Positions 30,613 to 38,512 of a stretch of 64,000 bases of DNA are shown here, one piece after another. The notes below the pieces were generated by a model, which saw nothing but the letters and a program-made list of their open reading frames with translations, searched no databases and was not told the DNA's origin. Position 1 is the stretch's first letter, and each line of letters starts with the position of its first letter. Source of the DNA: Pseudomonas pseudonitroreducens (GTDB lineage: Bacteria > Pseudomonadota > Gammaproteobacteria > Pseudomonadales > Pseudomonadaceae). A program made the position numbers and the translations under genes. Location: positions 207,650 through 271,649 of the forward strand of contig NZ_BQHJ01000010.1 of the NCBI RefSeq assembly GCF_021603645.1, in the 5' to 3' direction.

Positions 30613-30957
30613 ATGGGCAACGAACCTCAGACCCTGGCCGATGTGCCTTTGTGGGGGTTGATCCTGCTCGCAGTTGCGGGCGGCATCAGCGGTGAAATGT
30701 GGCGCGCCGACAAGGCCGGTCTGGGCGGCTGGCGGTTGCTGCGGCGGCTGGCGTTGCGTTCCGGCGCTTCGATCGTCTGCGGCATGGCGGTGATGTTCCT
30801 GGCCATGGCCTGTGGCGCCTCGCTGACGCTGGCTGCTGCCATCGGCAGCCTGACGGCGGCGGCCGGTGCAGAGATCGCCGTCGGCCTCTACGAACGCTGG
30901 GCGGCCAAGCGCCTGGGCGTCTGCGAACTGCCGCCAAGCGAGCGCGGACAAGAGTGA
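30613..30957 (+). CDS. Phage-type holin
   Basis: A 114-residue membrane protein with three hydrophobic segments (about residues 12-26, 48-66 and 68-88). It matches the holin that opens R-pyocin clusters (PA0614 type). It would make the inner-membrane lesion that lets endolysin reach the wall and free the tailocin particles. AAGGTGAG lies just before the ATG. It is the first gene of the late operon and is four genes away from the other lysis genes in type but at the opposite end in position. Confidence 0.82.
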   Translation: MGNEPQTLADVPLWGLILLAVAGGISGEMWRADKAGLGGWRLLRRLALRSGASIVCGMAVMFLAMACGASLTLAAAIGSLTAAAGAEIAVGLYERWAAKRLGVCELPPSERGQE

Positions 30958-30974
30958 TGCTTCAAGGAGACGAC

Positions 30975-31505
30975 ATGTCCGAACAACCTTTGACCCTCGC
31001 CCTGCTGCTCGACACGGTGGAGGAGGCGCTATCCACGCGATTGACCGAGATCGGCGCCTTTCTGCGTGGCCCACTCAAGCAAGCACCGGCGACACTTCCT
31101 GCGCTGGCGCTGGAGTACGCCGGCCTGCTGCCCGGGCGAGACCCCGGCAATGGGCAGACGGTGCTGATCTGCCGGCTGCAGGCGCGCATCCTGGTGCCGC
31201 GCGACGACGCGCAAGCCGAGGCGCTCGCGCTGCGCAATGTCGCCGCGCTGGCGGTGCTGTTGCGCGCCCAGAACTGGGGGTTGGAGCTGGAGCCAGTGAG
31301 CTTCATCCAGGCCCAGCCGGAACTTGACAATCCCCAGCTCGCGGCCTGCCGCGTGTGGCTGGTGGAGTGGCAACAGCCGGTGCTGCTGGGTGAAACCGAG
31401 TGGCCGTGGGAAGACCAGCCACCGGGAAGCCTGGTGCTGGGCTTCGACCCCGAGACCGGCCCCGGCCACGAGGACGACTACTTCGATCCGGGAGCCCTGC
31501 AATGA
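30975..31505 (+). CDS. Conserved R-pyocin tail-assembly protein (PA0615 type)
   Basis: A 176-residue cytoplasmic protein located between holin and spike in R-type pyocins. No catalytic motif is seen; the pattern (alternating Leu-rich helices, then GPGHEDDYFDPG near the C-terminus) fits a phage tail terminator or minor tail protein. AAGGAG six bases upstream supports ATG 30975 over the nearby ATG at 30957. It overlaps the next gene by four bases. Confidence 0.7.
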   Translation: MSEQPLTLALLLDTVEEALSTRLTEIGAFLRGPLKQAPATLPALALEYAGLLPGRDPGNGQTVLICRLQARILVPRDDAQAEALALRNVAALAVLLRAQNWGLELEPVSFIQAQPELDNPQLAACRVWLVEWQQPVLLGETEWPWEDQPPGSLVLGFDPETGPGHEDDYFDPGALQ

Positions 31506-32065
31506 ACCAGGACTACGTCAGCGCCGAGCATGACCGCATGCTCGCCGCGCTGGTCATGCCTTGCGAGGTGGTGGCGGTGGACCTGGCGGCAGCACGGGTG
31601 CGGGTGCGTTCCGGCGAGTGGACCAGCGCCTGGGTGCGCTGGCACGCGCAGGCTGCCGGCGTCGCCCGGCATTGGCGTGCGCCGAGTCTGGGCGAGCAGG
31701 GCGTGTTGCTCAGCCCTTCCGGCACGGCCGCCATGGGCACCTTCATACCGGGGCTGTTCGGCGCGGCATCGGCGCCGCCGAACAACCGTGGCGAGGTGGA
31801 GAGCTGGCATTTTCCCGACGGCGCGGTGCTGAGCTACGACTGGCAGGCGCATCGCTATGACCTGCAACTGCCTGCCGGTAGTGCAACGGTGAAGGTCGGT
31901 GGCACCCAGGTGGTGATCGACCCTGGCGCGGTGACTGTCAGCGCCGCCAGTATCCAGCTGAGCGGCCCGGTGAGCATCAAGGGTGCGCTGACGGTGAACG
32001 GCAATATCAGCAGTACCGGCTCGATCATGGATACCGCCGGCAACAGCAACCACCACACCCACTGA
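31502..32065 (+). CDS. Tailocin baseplate spike protein (gpV-like)
   Basis: A 187-residue membrane-piercing spike related to P2 gpV. It has an OB-fold N-terminal region followed by a repetitive beta-helix stem (VTVSAASIQLSGPVSIKGALTVNG). The apex is a histidine-rich C-terminus, SNHHTH (residues 182-187), of the HxH kind that binds iron at the needle tip of gpV homologues. It starts the baseplate block V-W-J-I. The ATG overlaps the preceding stop. Confidence 0.9.
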   Translation: MNQDYVSAEHDRMLAALVMPCEVVAVDLAAARVRVRSGEWTSAWVRWHAQAAGVARHWRAPSLGEQGVLLSPSGTAAMGTFIPGLFGAASAPPNNRGEVESWHFPDGAVLSYDWQAHRYDLQLPAGSATVKVGGTQVVIDPGAVTVSAASIQLSGPVSIKGALTVNGNISSTGSIMDTAGNSNHHTH

Positions 32066-32086
32066 CGACTGTCGATTATCAACCCG

Positions 32087-32109
32087 GGCCCGCCACGTGC
32101 GGGCCTTTG
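32087..32109 (+). other. Terminator-like hairpin between spike and baseplate W
   Basis: GGCCCGC (32087-32093), loop CACGT, GCGGGCC (32099-32105), then TTTG. The U-tract is short, so leaky termination is likely. Confidence 0.5.
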
Positions 32110-32127
32110 CATTTCTGGAGACCTGCC

Positions 32128-32178
32128 ATGGGCAAAGAATCCTGTGCGCACCCCGAGTGGCGGAGGGCGCGGCCATGA
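32128..32178 (+). CDS. 16-residue mini-ORF coupled to baseplate W
   Basis: ATG at 32128 follows TGGAG by about 8 bases and opens MGKESCAHPEWRRARP, whose TGA overlaps the ATG of the W gene (ATGA). It may be a coupling cistron or small protein. No homology is recognised. Confidence 0.35.
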   Translation: MGKESCAHPEWRRARP

Positions 32179-32501
32179 TCGGCATGGATCGGCGCAACGC
32201 TCAGCCGCTCAGTGGGCTGGCACACCTGAAACAATCCATCGAGGACATCCTCGGCACGCCACTGGGCAGCCGGCGCATGCGTCCGGAGTACGGTAGTCGC
32301 CTTCGGCGCATGGTCGACCTGCCGGTGACCGAAGGCTGGAAGGGCGCGGTACAGGCCGAAGTGGCCCGCGCTATCGGCCGCTGGGAGCCACGTCTGCGAC
32401 TGAGTTCCGTGCAGGTCGTGGCAGTGGTCGCCGGCAGCGTTTCGCTGCGCCTGCGCGGCGTCTACCTGGGCGATGAAATCGGACTGGAGGTGGCGGCATG
32501 A
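32175..32501 (+). CDS. Tailocin baseplate wedge protein W (gp25-like)
   Basis: A 108-residue protein of the gp25/gpW lysozyme-like baseplate family. The hallmark is HLKQSIEDILGTPLGSRRMRPEYGSRL (about residues 17-43), including the conserved R-x-EYGS(R/D)L. It nucleates sheath assembly onto the baseplate. GGAGG lies nine bases upstream of ATG 32175. It overlaps gene J by four bases. Confidence 0.92.
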   Translation: MIGMDRRNAQPLSGLAHLKQSIEDILGTPLGSRRMRPEYGSRLRRMVDLPVTEGWKGAVQAEVARAIGRWEPRLRLSSVQVVAVVAGSVSLRLRGVYLGDEIGLEVAA

Positions 32502-33388
32502 GCCTGATCGACCTGTCTCAACTGCCCGCCCCCGAGGTGGTGGAGAGCCTCGACTACGAAACGCTCTACGAGGAGCTGCTGGCGGACTTTCGCAGTGCCA
32601 TGGGCGAAGGCTGGAATGCCGCGGTGGAATCCGATCCGGTGGTCAAGCTGCTCGAGCTGGCGGCTTACCGCGAGTTGCTGCTGCGCGCGCGGATCAACGA
32701 CGCAGCCCGGGCGGTGCTGCTCGGCTATGCGACCCAGGGCGACCTCGACCAACTGGCCGCCGGCTACAACGTCAAGCGCCTGGTGATTCAGCAGGCGGAC
32801 GCCACCACCTCGCCGCCGACGCCGGCCGTGCTGGAGGGCGACGACTCGCTGCGCAACCGCACCCAGCTGGCCTTCGACCAGTTGTCGGTGGCCGGCCCGC
32901 GCAATGCCTACGTGGCCTTTGCGCTCGGCGCCGATGGACGTATTGCCGATGTCTCGGCGATCAGTCCGCAGCCGTGCCAAGCGCTGGTCAGCGTGCTGTC
33001 GTCCGAGGGCAATGGTGCTGCCTCGGAAGAGCTGCTTCAGGCGGTGCGCACTGCGCTGAACGATGAGGATGTGCGCCCGGTAGGCGACCGTCTCACGGTG
33101 CAGTCCGCCGCCATCGTGCCTTACCAGGTCGATGCCGTGCTCTACATCTACCCAGGGCCGGAGGCCGAGCTGATCCAGCAGGCTGCCGAAGCGTCGCTGC
33201 AGAGCTACATCGCCACCCAGCGCCGCATCGGCCGGGATATCCGCCGCAGCGCGCTGTTTGCCGCCCTGCATGTGGAGGGTGTGCAGCGCGTCGAACTGGC
33301 CAAGCCGGCGGCCGATGTGGTGCTCGATTCCACCCAGGCGGCGTATTGCAGCGGCTACCTGATCCGCGTCGGTGGCTCCGATGAGTAG
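32498..33388 (+). CDS. Tailocin baseplate protein J (gp6-like)
   Basis: A 296-residue Baseplate_J family protein. The N-terminal SLIDLSQLPAPEVVESLDYE, the acidic helix VKLLELAAYRELLLRARINDAARAVLL and the central ADVSAI region match P2 gpJ and R-pyocin PA0618. It forms the wedge that links the hub to the fibers. Start and stop both overlap neighbours (four and eight bases), a tightly coupled baseplate operon. Confidence 0.93.
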   Translation: MSLIDLSQLPAPEVVESLDYETLYEELLADFRSAMGEGWNAAVESDPVVKLLELAAYRELLLRARINDAARAVLLGYATQGDLDQLAAGYNVKRLVIQQADATTSPPTPAVLEGDDSLRNRTQLAFDQLSVAGPRNAYVAFALGADGRIADVSAISPQPCQALVSVLSSEGNGAASEELLQAVRTALNDEDVRPVGDRLTVQSAAIVPYQVDAVLYIYPGPEAELIQQAAEASLQSYIATQRRIGRDIRRSALFAALHVEGVQRVELAKPAADVVLDSTQAAYCSGYLIRVGGSDE

Positions 33389-33995
33389 CCGCCTGCTGCC
33401 GATCAATTCGACACCGCTGGAGCGCGTCCTGGCTGATGTGCAGGTCGCCGACCTGCCGGTGCCGCTGCGCGAACTGATGGACCCGCAACGCTGCCCTGTC
33501 GGGCTGTTGCCTTACCTGGCCTGGGCCTGGTCGGTGGACCGCTGGGACCCGGCCTGGAGCGAGGCGGTGAAGCGCAAGGCGGTGGCCGCGGCCTTCCGCA
33601 TCCACCAGCACAAGGGAACCATCGCCGCGCTGCGGCGGGTGATCGAACCGCTGGGCTACCTGATCGAGATCATCGAGTGGTGGCAGGGCACGCCCATGGG
33701 CGAGCCGGGCACCTTTCGCCTGCGCATTGGCGTACTCGACAGCGGCATCAGCGAAGAAATGTACCAGGAGGTGGAGCGTCTGATCGAAGACGCCAAACCG
33801 CTCACGCGGCACCTCATCGGGCTGGATATCAGCCTGGAATCCCAGGGGCGGATCACCGTCGGCTCCGGGCAATACGACGGCGACATCGTCACCGTCTACC
33901 CCTACCTCCCGGATGTGATCGAAGCACTCGGCAGCTACGGCTTGCCGGGACGGGAGCACACCATCGATAGCTTGAGCGTCTACCCATGGCCGTAA
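33381..33995 (+). CDS. Tailocin baseplate protein I
   Basis: A 204-residue P2 gpI-like protein that connects wedge to tail fiber. The N-terminal LLPINSTPLERVLADV, the LPYLAWAWSVDRWDPAWSE motif (near residue 36) and FRIHQHKGTIAALRRVIEPLGY (near residue 72) are diagnostic. ATG 33381 overlaps the J stop; an upstream GTG is possible. It overlaps the fiber gene by ten bases. Confidence 0.92.
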   Translation: MSSRLLPINSTPLERVLADVQVADLPVPLRELMDPQRCPVGLLPYLAWAWSVDRWDPAWSEAVKRKAVAAAFRIHQHKGTIAALRRVIEPLGYLIEIIEWWQGTPMGEPGTFRLRIGVLDSGISEEMYQEVERLIEDAKPLTRHLIGLDISLESQGRITVGSGQYDGDIVTVYPYLPDVIEALGSYGLPGREHTIDSLSVYPWP

Positions 33996-36175
33996 CCTAC
34001 TACGCACTTCTCACCACGATCGGTGCCGGCAAGCTGGCGAATGCCACCGCGCTGGGCACTACCCTGAAAATCACCCAGCTCGCCCTGGGCGACGGCGGCG
34101 GCAACGTGCCGACCCCCGACGCCAGCCGCACGCAGCTGGTCAACGAAGTCCGCCGCGCGCCGCTGAACCGCCTGAGCGTCGACCCGGCGAACAGCTCGCA
34201 GATCATCGCCGAACAGGTCATCCCCGAAGATGTGGGCGGCTGGTGGATCCGCGAGATGGGCCTGTACGACGAAGCCGGCGCGCTGATCGCCTACGCCAAC
34301 TGCGCGCCCTCCTATAAACCGCAACTGGCCGAAGGCAGCGGCCGCACCCAGACCGTGCGCATCGTGCTGATCGTCAGCAATGCGGCGTCGGTGGAGCTGA
34401 AGATCGATCCGAGCGTGGTGCTGGCGACTCGGGAGTATGTGGATAACTCCATCGTCACGGCGCTGAATCGGCTGGATTACAAGCAGTCGGTGCGTGTGGC
34501 GACTACCGCGAGCATCACGTTGAGTGGGTTGCAGACGGTGGATGGCGTAGTCCTGAAACCCGATTACCGTGTTCTGGTGAAGAACCAGAACAACGCAAGC
34601 CAGAACGGCATCTACATTGCTGCGACCGGCGGCTGGGCGCGCAGCGCCGACGCCGACGAAAACGCCGATGTGACGCCAAGCCTGACAGTACCTGTCGAGA
34701 GTGGTACCCAGAATGCAGACACTGTCTGGCAGTTGATTACTGATGCACCTATCGTTGTCGGCACCACTGCCCTGACTTTCCGCGACATTACCGATGGATT
34801 GGCGCGACTGCTCTCGCCCACCTTTACTGGTAGTCCAACTGCCCCAACGCCGGCTGCGACGTCCAGCGACACTAGTATTGCAACAACTGCGTTTGTCTCG
34901 AATCAGCTAGCGTTGGCTGGCTGGCGGATGAACACCGCTGGACCAACCATGACGGATGCAAACGACACTACGGTCCTGGCCGGATTTTACAATGTGCCGG
35001 CGAACACAAACGGACTTCCGTTAACACTTCCGGGCGCGGTACTTCACAAGGTCTATGGCACGGCTGGATTCCAGATGTACTCGCCGTATAACGCCGACAG
35101 ACTCTTCTACCGGCGTCGCATCAATAGTTGGCAGGGGTGGCAGGAGCTCTCGACTACTTCATCGGTTTCGGCAGCGCTAGCGAGCGTTGGCTTCGGTCTT
35201 TCCACCAACCAGCCAAGCTGGCCGAATACCTCGCTAAATGATTGTACTGGCGTAACCACTGGCGTTTGGAGAACCATTGCGACCACGATTGACTACCCTG
35301 GTCCCGTGTCCACTCATAACATTGTGGAGTTCTATCTCCGTGATGCAATTTCTGCTGGTCAGTTCAATGGTCTACAAGTCGTTCATAACATCCAGAATAA
35401 CCGACGTTACATGCGGACGGCGCTCGGAGCTGGGACAATTTCCGCACCTAACTGGGGAGGATGGAAGGAAGTCGCAACAACGGAGAGTCCTGTATTCACC
35501 GGCGCTCCTTCAGCTCCCACTCCAGCGCAATTTGACAGCGATGCTAGCCTCGCCACTACTGAGTTCGTGCAGAGGGCGTTGGGTAATTTGGCGGGCTTAG
35601 TCGGTTACACCTCGACGTCGGCCCTTTCCGCTGCTGATGCCGGAAAGATCATCGTCACCAGCTCAACGTTGCCAATTACTTTGACTTTGCCCGCCTTGTC
35701 GTCTGTGCCTGTTGGCGCAGTGCTCACTTTCTTGAACACGACGCAACCGCTCTTGACTGTCGTGTCCGGGGCTGGTGATGCATTGCACGGAGGCTCGGGA
35801 AATATTACCAGCTGCACGCTGGGATATGGCGACAACGTGTCCATAGTTCGGGGTTCTGTTGGGTGGACTCTCTTCGGAGGAAGTGCCCAATTGAAGTATT
35901 CCGGCAGTATGGCAGCGCAACTCATTGCTAACGGATATCAGAAGCTCCCCAGCGGCTTAATCATTCAATGGGGTTCAACAACGGTAACCCAGGCTAATAC
36001 TTGGACGGTGGTCAACCTTCCCGTCCCCTTCACCATGAGTAGCGCGTTCCAAGTTATCTGCTCGCCAGCTTCAACTGGCCAAACTGGTGGTGGAGCGGGA
36101 GTTAGCAAATCTCAGATACAAGTGGCATGCAGCTCTGCCGGAGGGACAGTCTACTGGCTCGCGATGGGTGTCTGA
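33986..36175 (+). CDS. Tailocin tail fiber (receptor-binding protein)
   Basis: A 729-residue fiber that decides which cells are killed. Residues 1-160 are the DUF3751-type baseplate-attachment domain and match R-pyocin and P2-like fibers. A shaft follows with two copies of a SP(T/V)FTG(S/A)P(T/S)APTP...(I/L)ATT(A/E)FV repeat, at about residues 276 and 501. The C-terminal part (about 620-729, GYQKLPSGLIIQWG...) is a knob of the gp53-like kind. From about 34.5 kb onward, base composition and codon use become clearly more AT-rich than in the 5' part and neighbours, indicating domain exchange. No separate fiber chaperone gene follows. Confidence 0.92.
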   Translation: MAVTYYALLTTIGAGKLANATALGTTLKITQLALGDGGGNVPTPDASRTQLVNEVRRAPLNRLSVDPANSSQIIAEQVIPEDVGGWWIREMGLYDEAGALIAYANCAPSYKPQLAEGSGRTQTVRIVLIVSNAASVELKIDPSVVLATREYVDNSIVTALNRLDYKQSVRVATTASITLSGLQTVDGVVLKPDYRVLVKNQNNASQNGIYIAATGGWARSADADENADVTPSLTVPVESGTQNADTVWQLITDAPIVVGTTALTFRDITDGLARLLSPTFTGSPTAPTPAATSSDTSIATTAFVSNQLALAGWRMNTAGPTMTDANDTTVLAGFYNVPANTNGLPLTLPGAVLHKVYGTAGFQMYSPYNADRLFYRRRINSWQGWQELSTTSSVSAALASVGFGLSTNQPSWPNTSLNDCTGVTTGVWRTIATTIDYPGPVSTHNIVEFYLRDAISAGQFNGLQVVHNIQNNRRYMRTALGAGTISAPNWGGWKEVATTESPVFTGAPSAPTPAQFDSDASLATTEFVQRALGNLAGLVGYTSTSALSAADAGKIIVTSSTLPITLTLPALSSVPVGAVLTFLNTTQPLLTVVSGAGDALHGGSGNITSCTLGYGDNVSIVRGSVGWTLFGGSAQLKYSGSMAAQLIANGYQKLPSGLIIQWGSTTVTQANTWTVVNLPVPFTMSSAFQVICSPASTGQTGGGAGVSKSQIQVACSSAGGTVYWLAMGV

Positions 36176-36286
36176 AGAAAGACTCACCGGGCTTTGGCTC
36201 CCTGCCTAGAGCACACATTGCAAACTCCCACGATCTTCCATCACCTCGACTTTTGTCCGCCGTTCCTATTGGACGGGCAAACAACC

Positions 36287-36309
36287 AACCGCCTCCCGGC
36301 GGTTTTTTT
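36287..36309 (+). terminator. Intrinsic terminator between fiber and sheath
   Basis: AACCGCC (36287-36293), loop TCCC, GGCGGTT (36298-36304) and a seven-T run (36303-36309), 19 bases before the sheath ATG. The gap 36176-36327 otherwise holds no gene. Confidence 0.85.
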
Positions 36310-36327
36310 ATGTCTGGAGAAAACCCT

Positions 36328-37488
36328 ATGAGCTTCTTTCACGGCGTCACCGTGACCAATGTCGACATCGGTGCGCGCACCATTGCGCTGCCGTCGTCCT
36401 CGATCATCGGCCTGGTGGATACCTTCACCCCCGACAGCAAGCTGACCGCCCAGGCGGACATGCCCGTGCTGCTCACCAACCTGCGTGAAGCGGCCGCCGC
36501 CTTCGGCACCGCGTCGGCGATCTACAAGTCCTGCACCGCGATCTTCACCCAGTCCGCCGCGGTGGTCGTGGCGGTGGGTGTGGCGAAAGTCGAGGATGCG
36601 GCACAGCTGACTTCCGCCATCATCGGCAGCGTCACCGAAGCCGGCCAGCGTACCGGTCTGCAGGCGCTGCTCGACGGCAAGTCGCGCTTCAATGCCCAGC
36701 CGCGCCTGCTGATCGCGCCGAAGCACTCCGCCACCCAGGCGGTGGCAACCGCCATGGGCGCGCTGGCCGAGAAGCTGCGCGCCATCGCCATCGTCGATGG
36801 CCCGAACACCACCGATGAGGCAGCGCTCGCCTACGCCGAAGAGTTCGGCAGCAAGCGTATCTTCCTGGTCGATCCGGGCGTGCAGTACTGGGATACCGCC
36901 AGCAGCGCCACCGTCGATGCGCCGGCCTCGGCCAACGCCGCCGCGCTGTTCGCCTGGACCGACAGCCAGTACGGCTTCTGGTCCTCGCCGTCGAACAAGG
37001 AACTGCTCGGCATCACCGGCACCGGGCGCCCCATCGAGTTCCTCGACGGCGACGAGACCTGCCGCGCCAACCTGCTCAACAACGCCAACATCACCACCAT
37101 CATCCGCGACGACGGCTACCGCCTGTGGGGCAACCGCACCCTCTCCAGCGATGCCAAGTGGGCCTTCGTGACCCGCGTGCGGACCATGGACATGGTGATG
37201 GACGCGATCCTTGCTGGGCACAAGTGGGCGGTCGACCGCGGCATCACCAAGACCTACGTGAAGGACGTCACCGAGGGCCTGCAGGCCTTCATGCGCGACC
37301 TGAAGAACCAGGGTGCGGTGATCGACTTCGAGGTCTACGCCGACCCGGAACTCAACACCGCCAGCCAACTGGCCCAGGGCAAGGTGTACTGGAACATCCG
37401 CTTCACCGACGTACCGCCTGCCGAGAACCCCAACTTCCGCGTCGAGGTGACCGATCAGTGGCTCACCGAAGTCCTGGACGCAGCTTAA
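36328..37488 (+). CDS. Tailocin contractile sheath protein
   Basis: A 386-residue sheath protein (P2 FI family), the same length as P. aeruginosa R-pyocin sheath PA0622. Typical motifs are FHGVTVTNVDIGARTI at the N-terminus, LVDTFTP near residue 32 and the C-terminal strand FRVEVTDQWLTEVL, which donates to the handshake mesh. CTGGAGA precedes ATG 36328; the longer in-frame upstream sequence is non-coding. Sheath contraction drives the tube through the target envelope. High GC composition resumes here. Confidence 0.95.
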   Translation: MSFFHGVTVTNVDIGARTIALPSSSIIGLVDTFTPDSKLTAQADMPVLLTNLREAAAAFGTASAIYKSCTAIFTQSAAVVVAVGVAKVEDAAQLTSAIIGSVTEAGQRTGLQALLDGKSRFNAQPRLLIAPKHSATQAVATAMGALAEKLRAIAIVDGPNTTDEAALAYAEEFGSKRIFLVDPGVQYWDTASSATVDAPASANAAALFAWTDSQYGFWSSPSNKELLGITGTGRPIEFLDGDETCRANLLNNANITTIIRDDGYRLWGNRTLSSDAKWAFVTRVRTMDMVMDAILAGHKWAVDRGITKTYVKDVTEGLQAFMRDLKNQGAVIDFEVYADPELNTASQLAQGKVYWNIRFTDVPPAENPNFRVEVTDQWLTEVLDAA

Positions 37489-37500
37489 GGAGAACCCCAG

Positions 37501-38004
37501 ATGATTCCGCAGATCCTCACCAACACCAACCTCTTCGTCGACGGCGTCAGCTTTGCCGGTGACGTGCCCTCCCTGACCCTGCCGACCCTCAAGGTGAAGA
37601 CCCAGGAGTACCGTGCCGGCGGCATGGACGCTCCGGTCCTGCTCGACGTCGGCCTGGAGGCCATGGAAGCCAAATTCACCACCAACGGTGCACGCCGCGA
37701 GGCCATGAAGTTCTTCGGCCTGAGCGACCAGGGCGCCTTCAACGGCACCTTCCGTGGCTCCTTCAAGACTCAGAAGGGCGGCAGCGTGCCGGTGGTCGCC
37801 ACCGTTCGCGGCCTGCTCAAGGAAATCAACCCGGGCGACTGGAAGGCCGGCGACCTGGCCGCCTGCACCTACAGCGTGGCGGTCTCCTACTACAAGCTGG
37901 AGGTCGAAGGCCGCGAGATGTTCGAGATCGACCCGGCCAACTCGGTGCGCAAGATCGACGGTGTCGACCAGCTCGCTGCCATGCGTAACGACCTGGGCGT
38001 CTGA
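37501..38004 (+). CDS. Tailocin tube protein
   Basis: A 167-residue P2 FII-type tube protein (PA0623 type). It stacks as hexamers into the hollow tube whose insertion depolarises the target membrane. Motifs include LTNTNLFVDGVSFAGDVPSLTLP at the N-terminus and VSYYKLEVEGREMFEIDPAN near the C-terminus. AAGGAG precedes the ATG. It follows the sheath by 12 bases. Confidence 0.95.
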   Translation: MIPQILTNTNLFVDGVSFAGDVPSLTLPTLKVKTQEYRAGGMDAPVLLDVGLEAMEAKFTTNGARREAMKFFGLSDQGAFNGTFRGSFKTQKGGSVPVVATVRGLLKEINPGDWKAGDLAACTYSVAVSYYKLEVEGREMFEIDPANSVRKIDGVDQLAAMRNDLGV

Positions 38005-38015
38005 GGAGAGCCGTG

Positions 38016-38357
38016 ATGCAAGACTCCGTCAAACAGCCCGCGTGGTTGAGCCTGTCCGAGGACGCGGCGTTGGTGCAACTGTCGCGCCCGACCTCCTGCA
38101 ACGGCATCGATGTCGACACCCTGACCCTGCGTGCGCCGACCGTGCGCGACATCCGTCTGGCCAGCAAGGTGGCCAGTGATGATGAGGAGCGCGAACTGCA
38201 ACTGTTTGCCTCGCTGCTGCAGGTCAGCCGCCAGGACCTGGAGGGGCTGAAACTCAGTGACTACCAGCGGCTGCAGCACGCCTACTTTCGCCTGGTGCGA
38301 GACGACGGCGATGAGCTTCGCGTTGATGCGCCAGTTGGCGCGGCGACTGGCGACTGA
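38016..38357 (+). CDS. Tail assembly chaperone, gpE-like
   Basis: A 113-residue protein in the position of P2 gene E between tube and tape measure. Such proteins, with a frameshifted longer form, coat the tape measure during tube growth. The motif LRAPTVRDIRLASKVASDDEERE (about residues 38-60) is typical. GAGGAG is seven bases before ATG 38016. The last 47 bases overlap the E'-like frame. Confidence 0.82.
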   Translation: MQDSVKQPAWLSLSEDAALVQLSRPTSCNGIDVDTLTLRAPTVRDIRLASKVASDDEERELQLFASLLQVSRQDLEGLKLSDYQRLQHAYFRLVRDDGDELRVDAPVGAATGD

Positions 38358-38436
38358 GTCGGGCTTCACGGCCGGCGAACTGGAACGCATGACCCTGAGC
38401 GACCTGCGTTGGTGGCTCGGGGACGAGGCGGGCTAG
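38311..38436 (+). CDS. E'-like small tail chaperone extension
   Basis: A 41-codon frame (starts MSFALMRQLARRLATESG, ends RWWLGDEAG) overlaps the E gene end. It has the Trp-Trp ending typical of the E' extension in P2-like tails. It is in the +1 frame relative to E and is open from 38251 onward, so it could be reached by a +1 or -2 shift or from its own ATG. No slippery site or strong ribosome site is obvious. Confidence 0.65.
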   Translation: MSFALMRQLARRLATESGFTAGELERMTLSDLRWWLGDEAG

Positions 38437-38512
38437 TTCGCTCTCAAGGAGCGTCGGGTGACCGGCGCTCCCTTGTCGTCGAAGTGGCGAATGTCGTCAG
38501 AGGGCGAATGAA

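Noticed and set aside
36127-36327. Upstream extension of the sheath gene
   Set aside because: It reads through the fiber end and a terminator; the R-pyocin sheath length of 386 residues fits ATG 36328.
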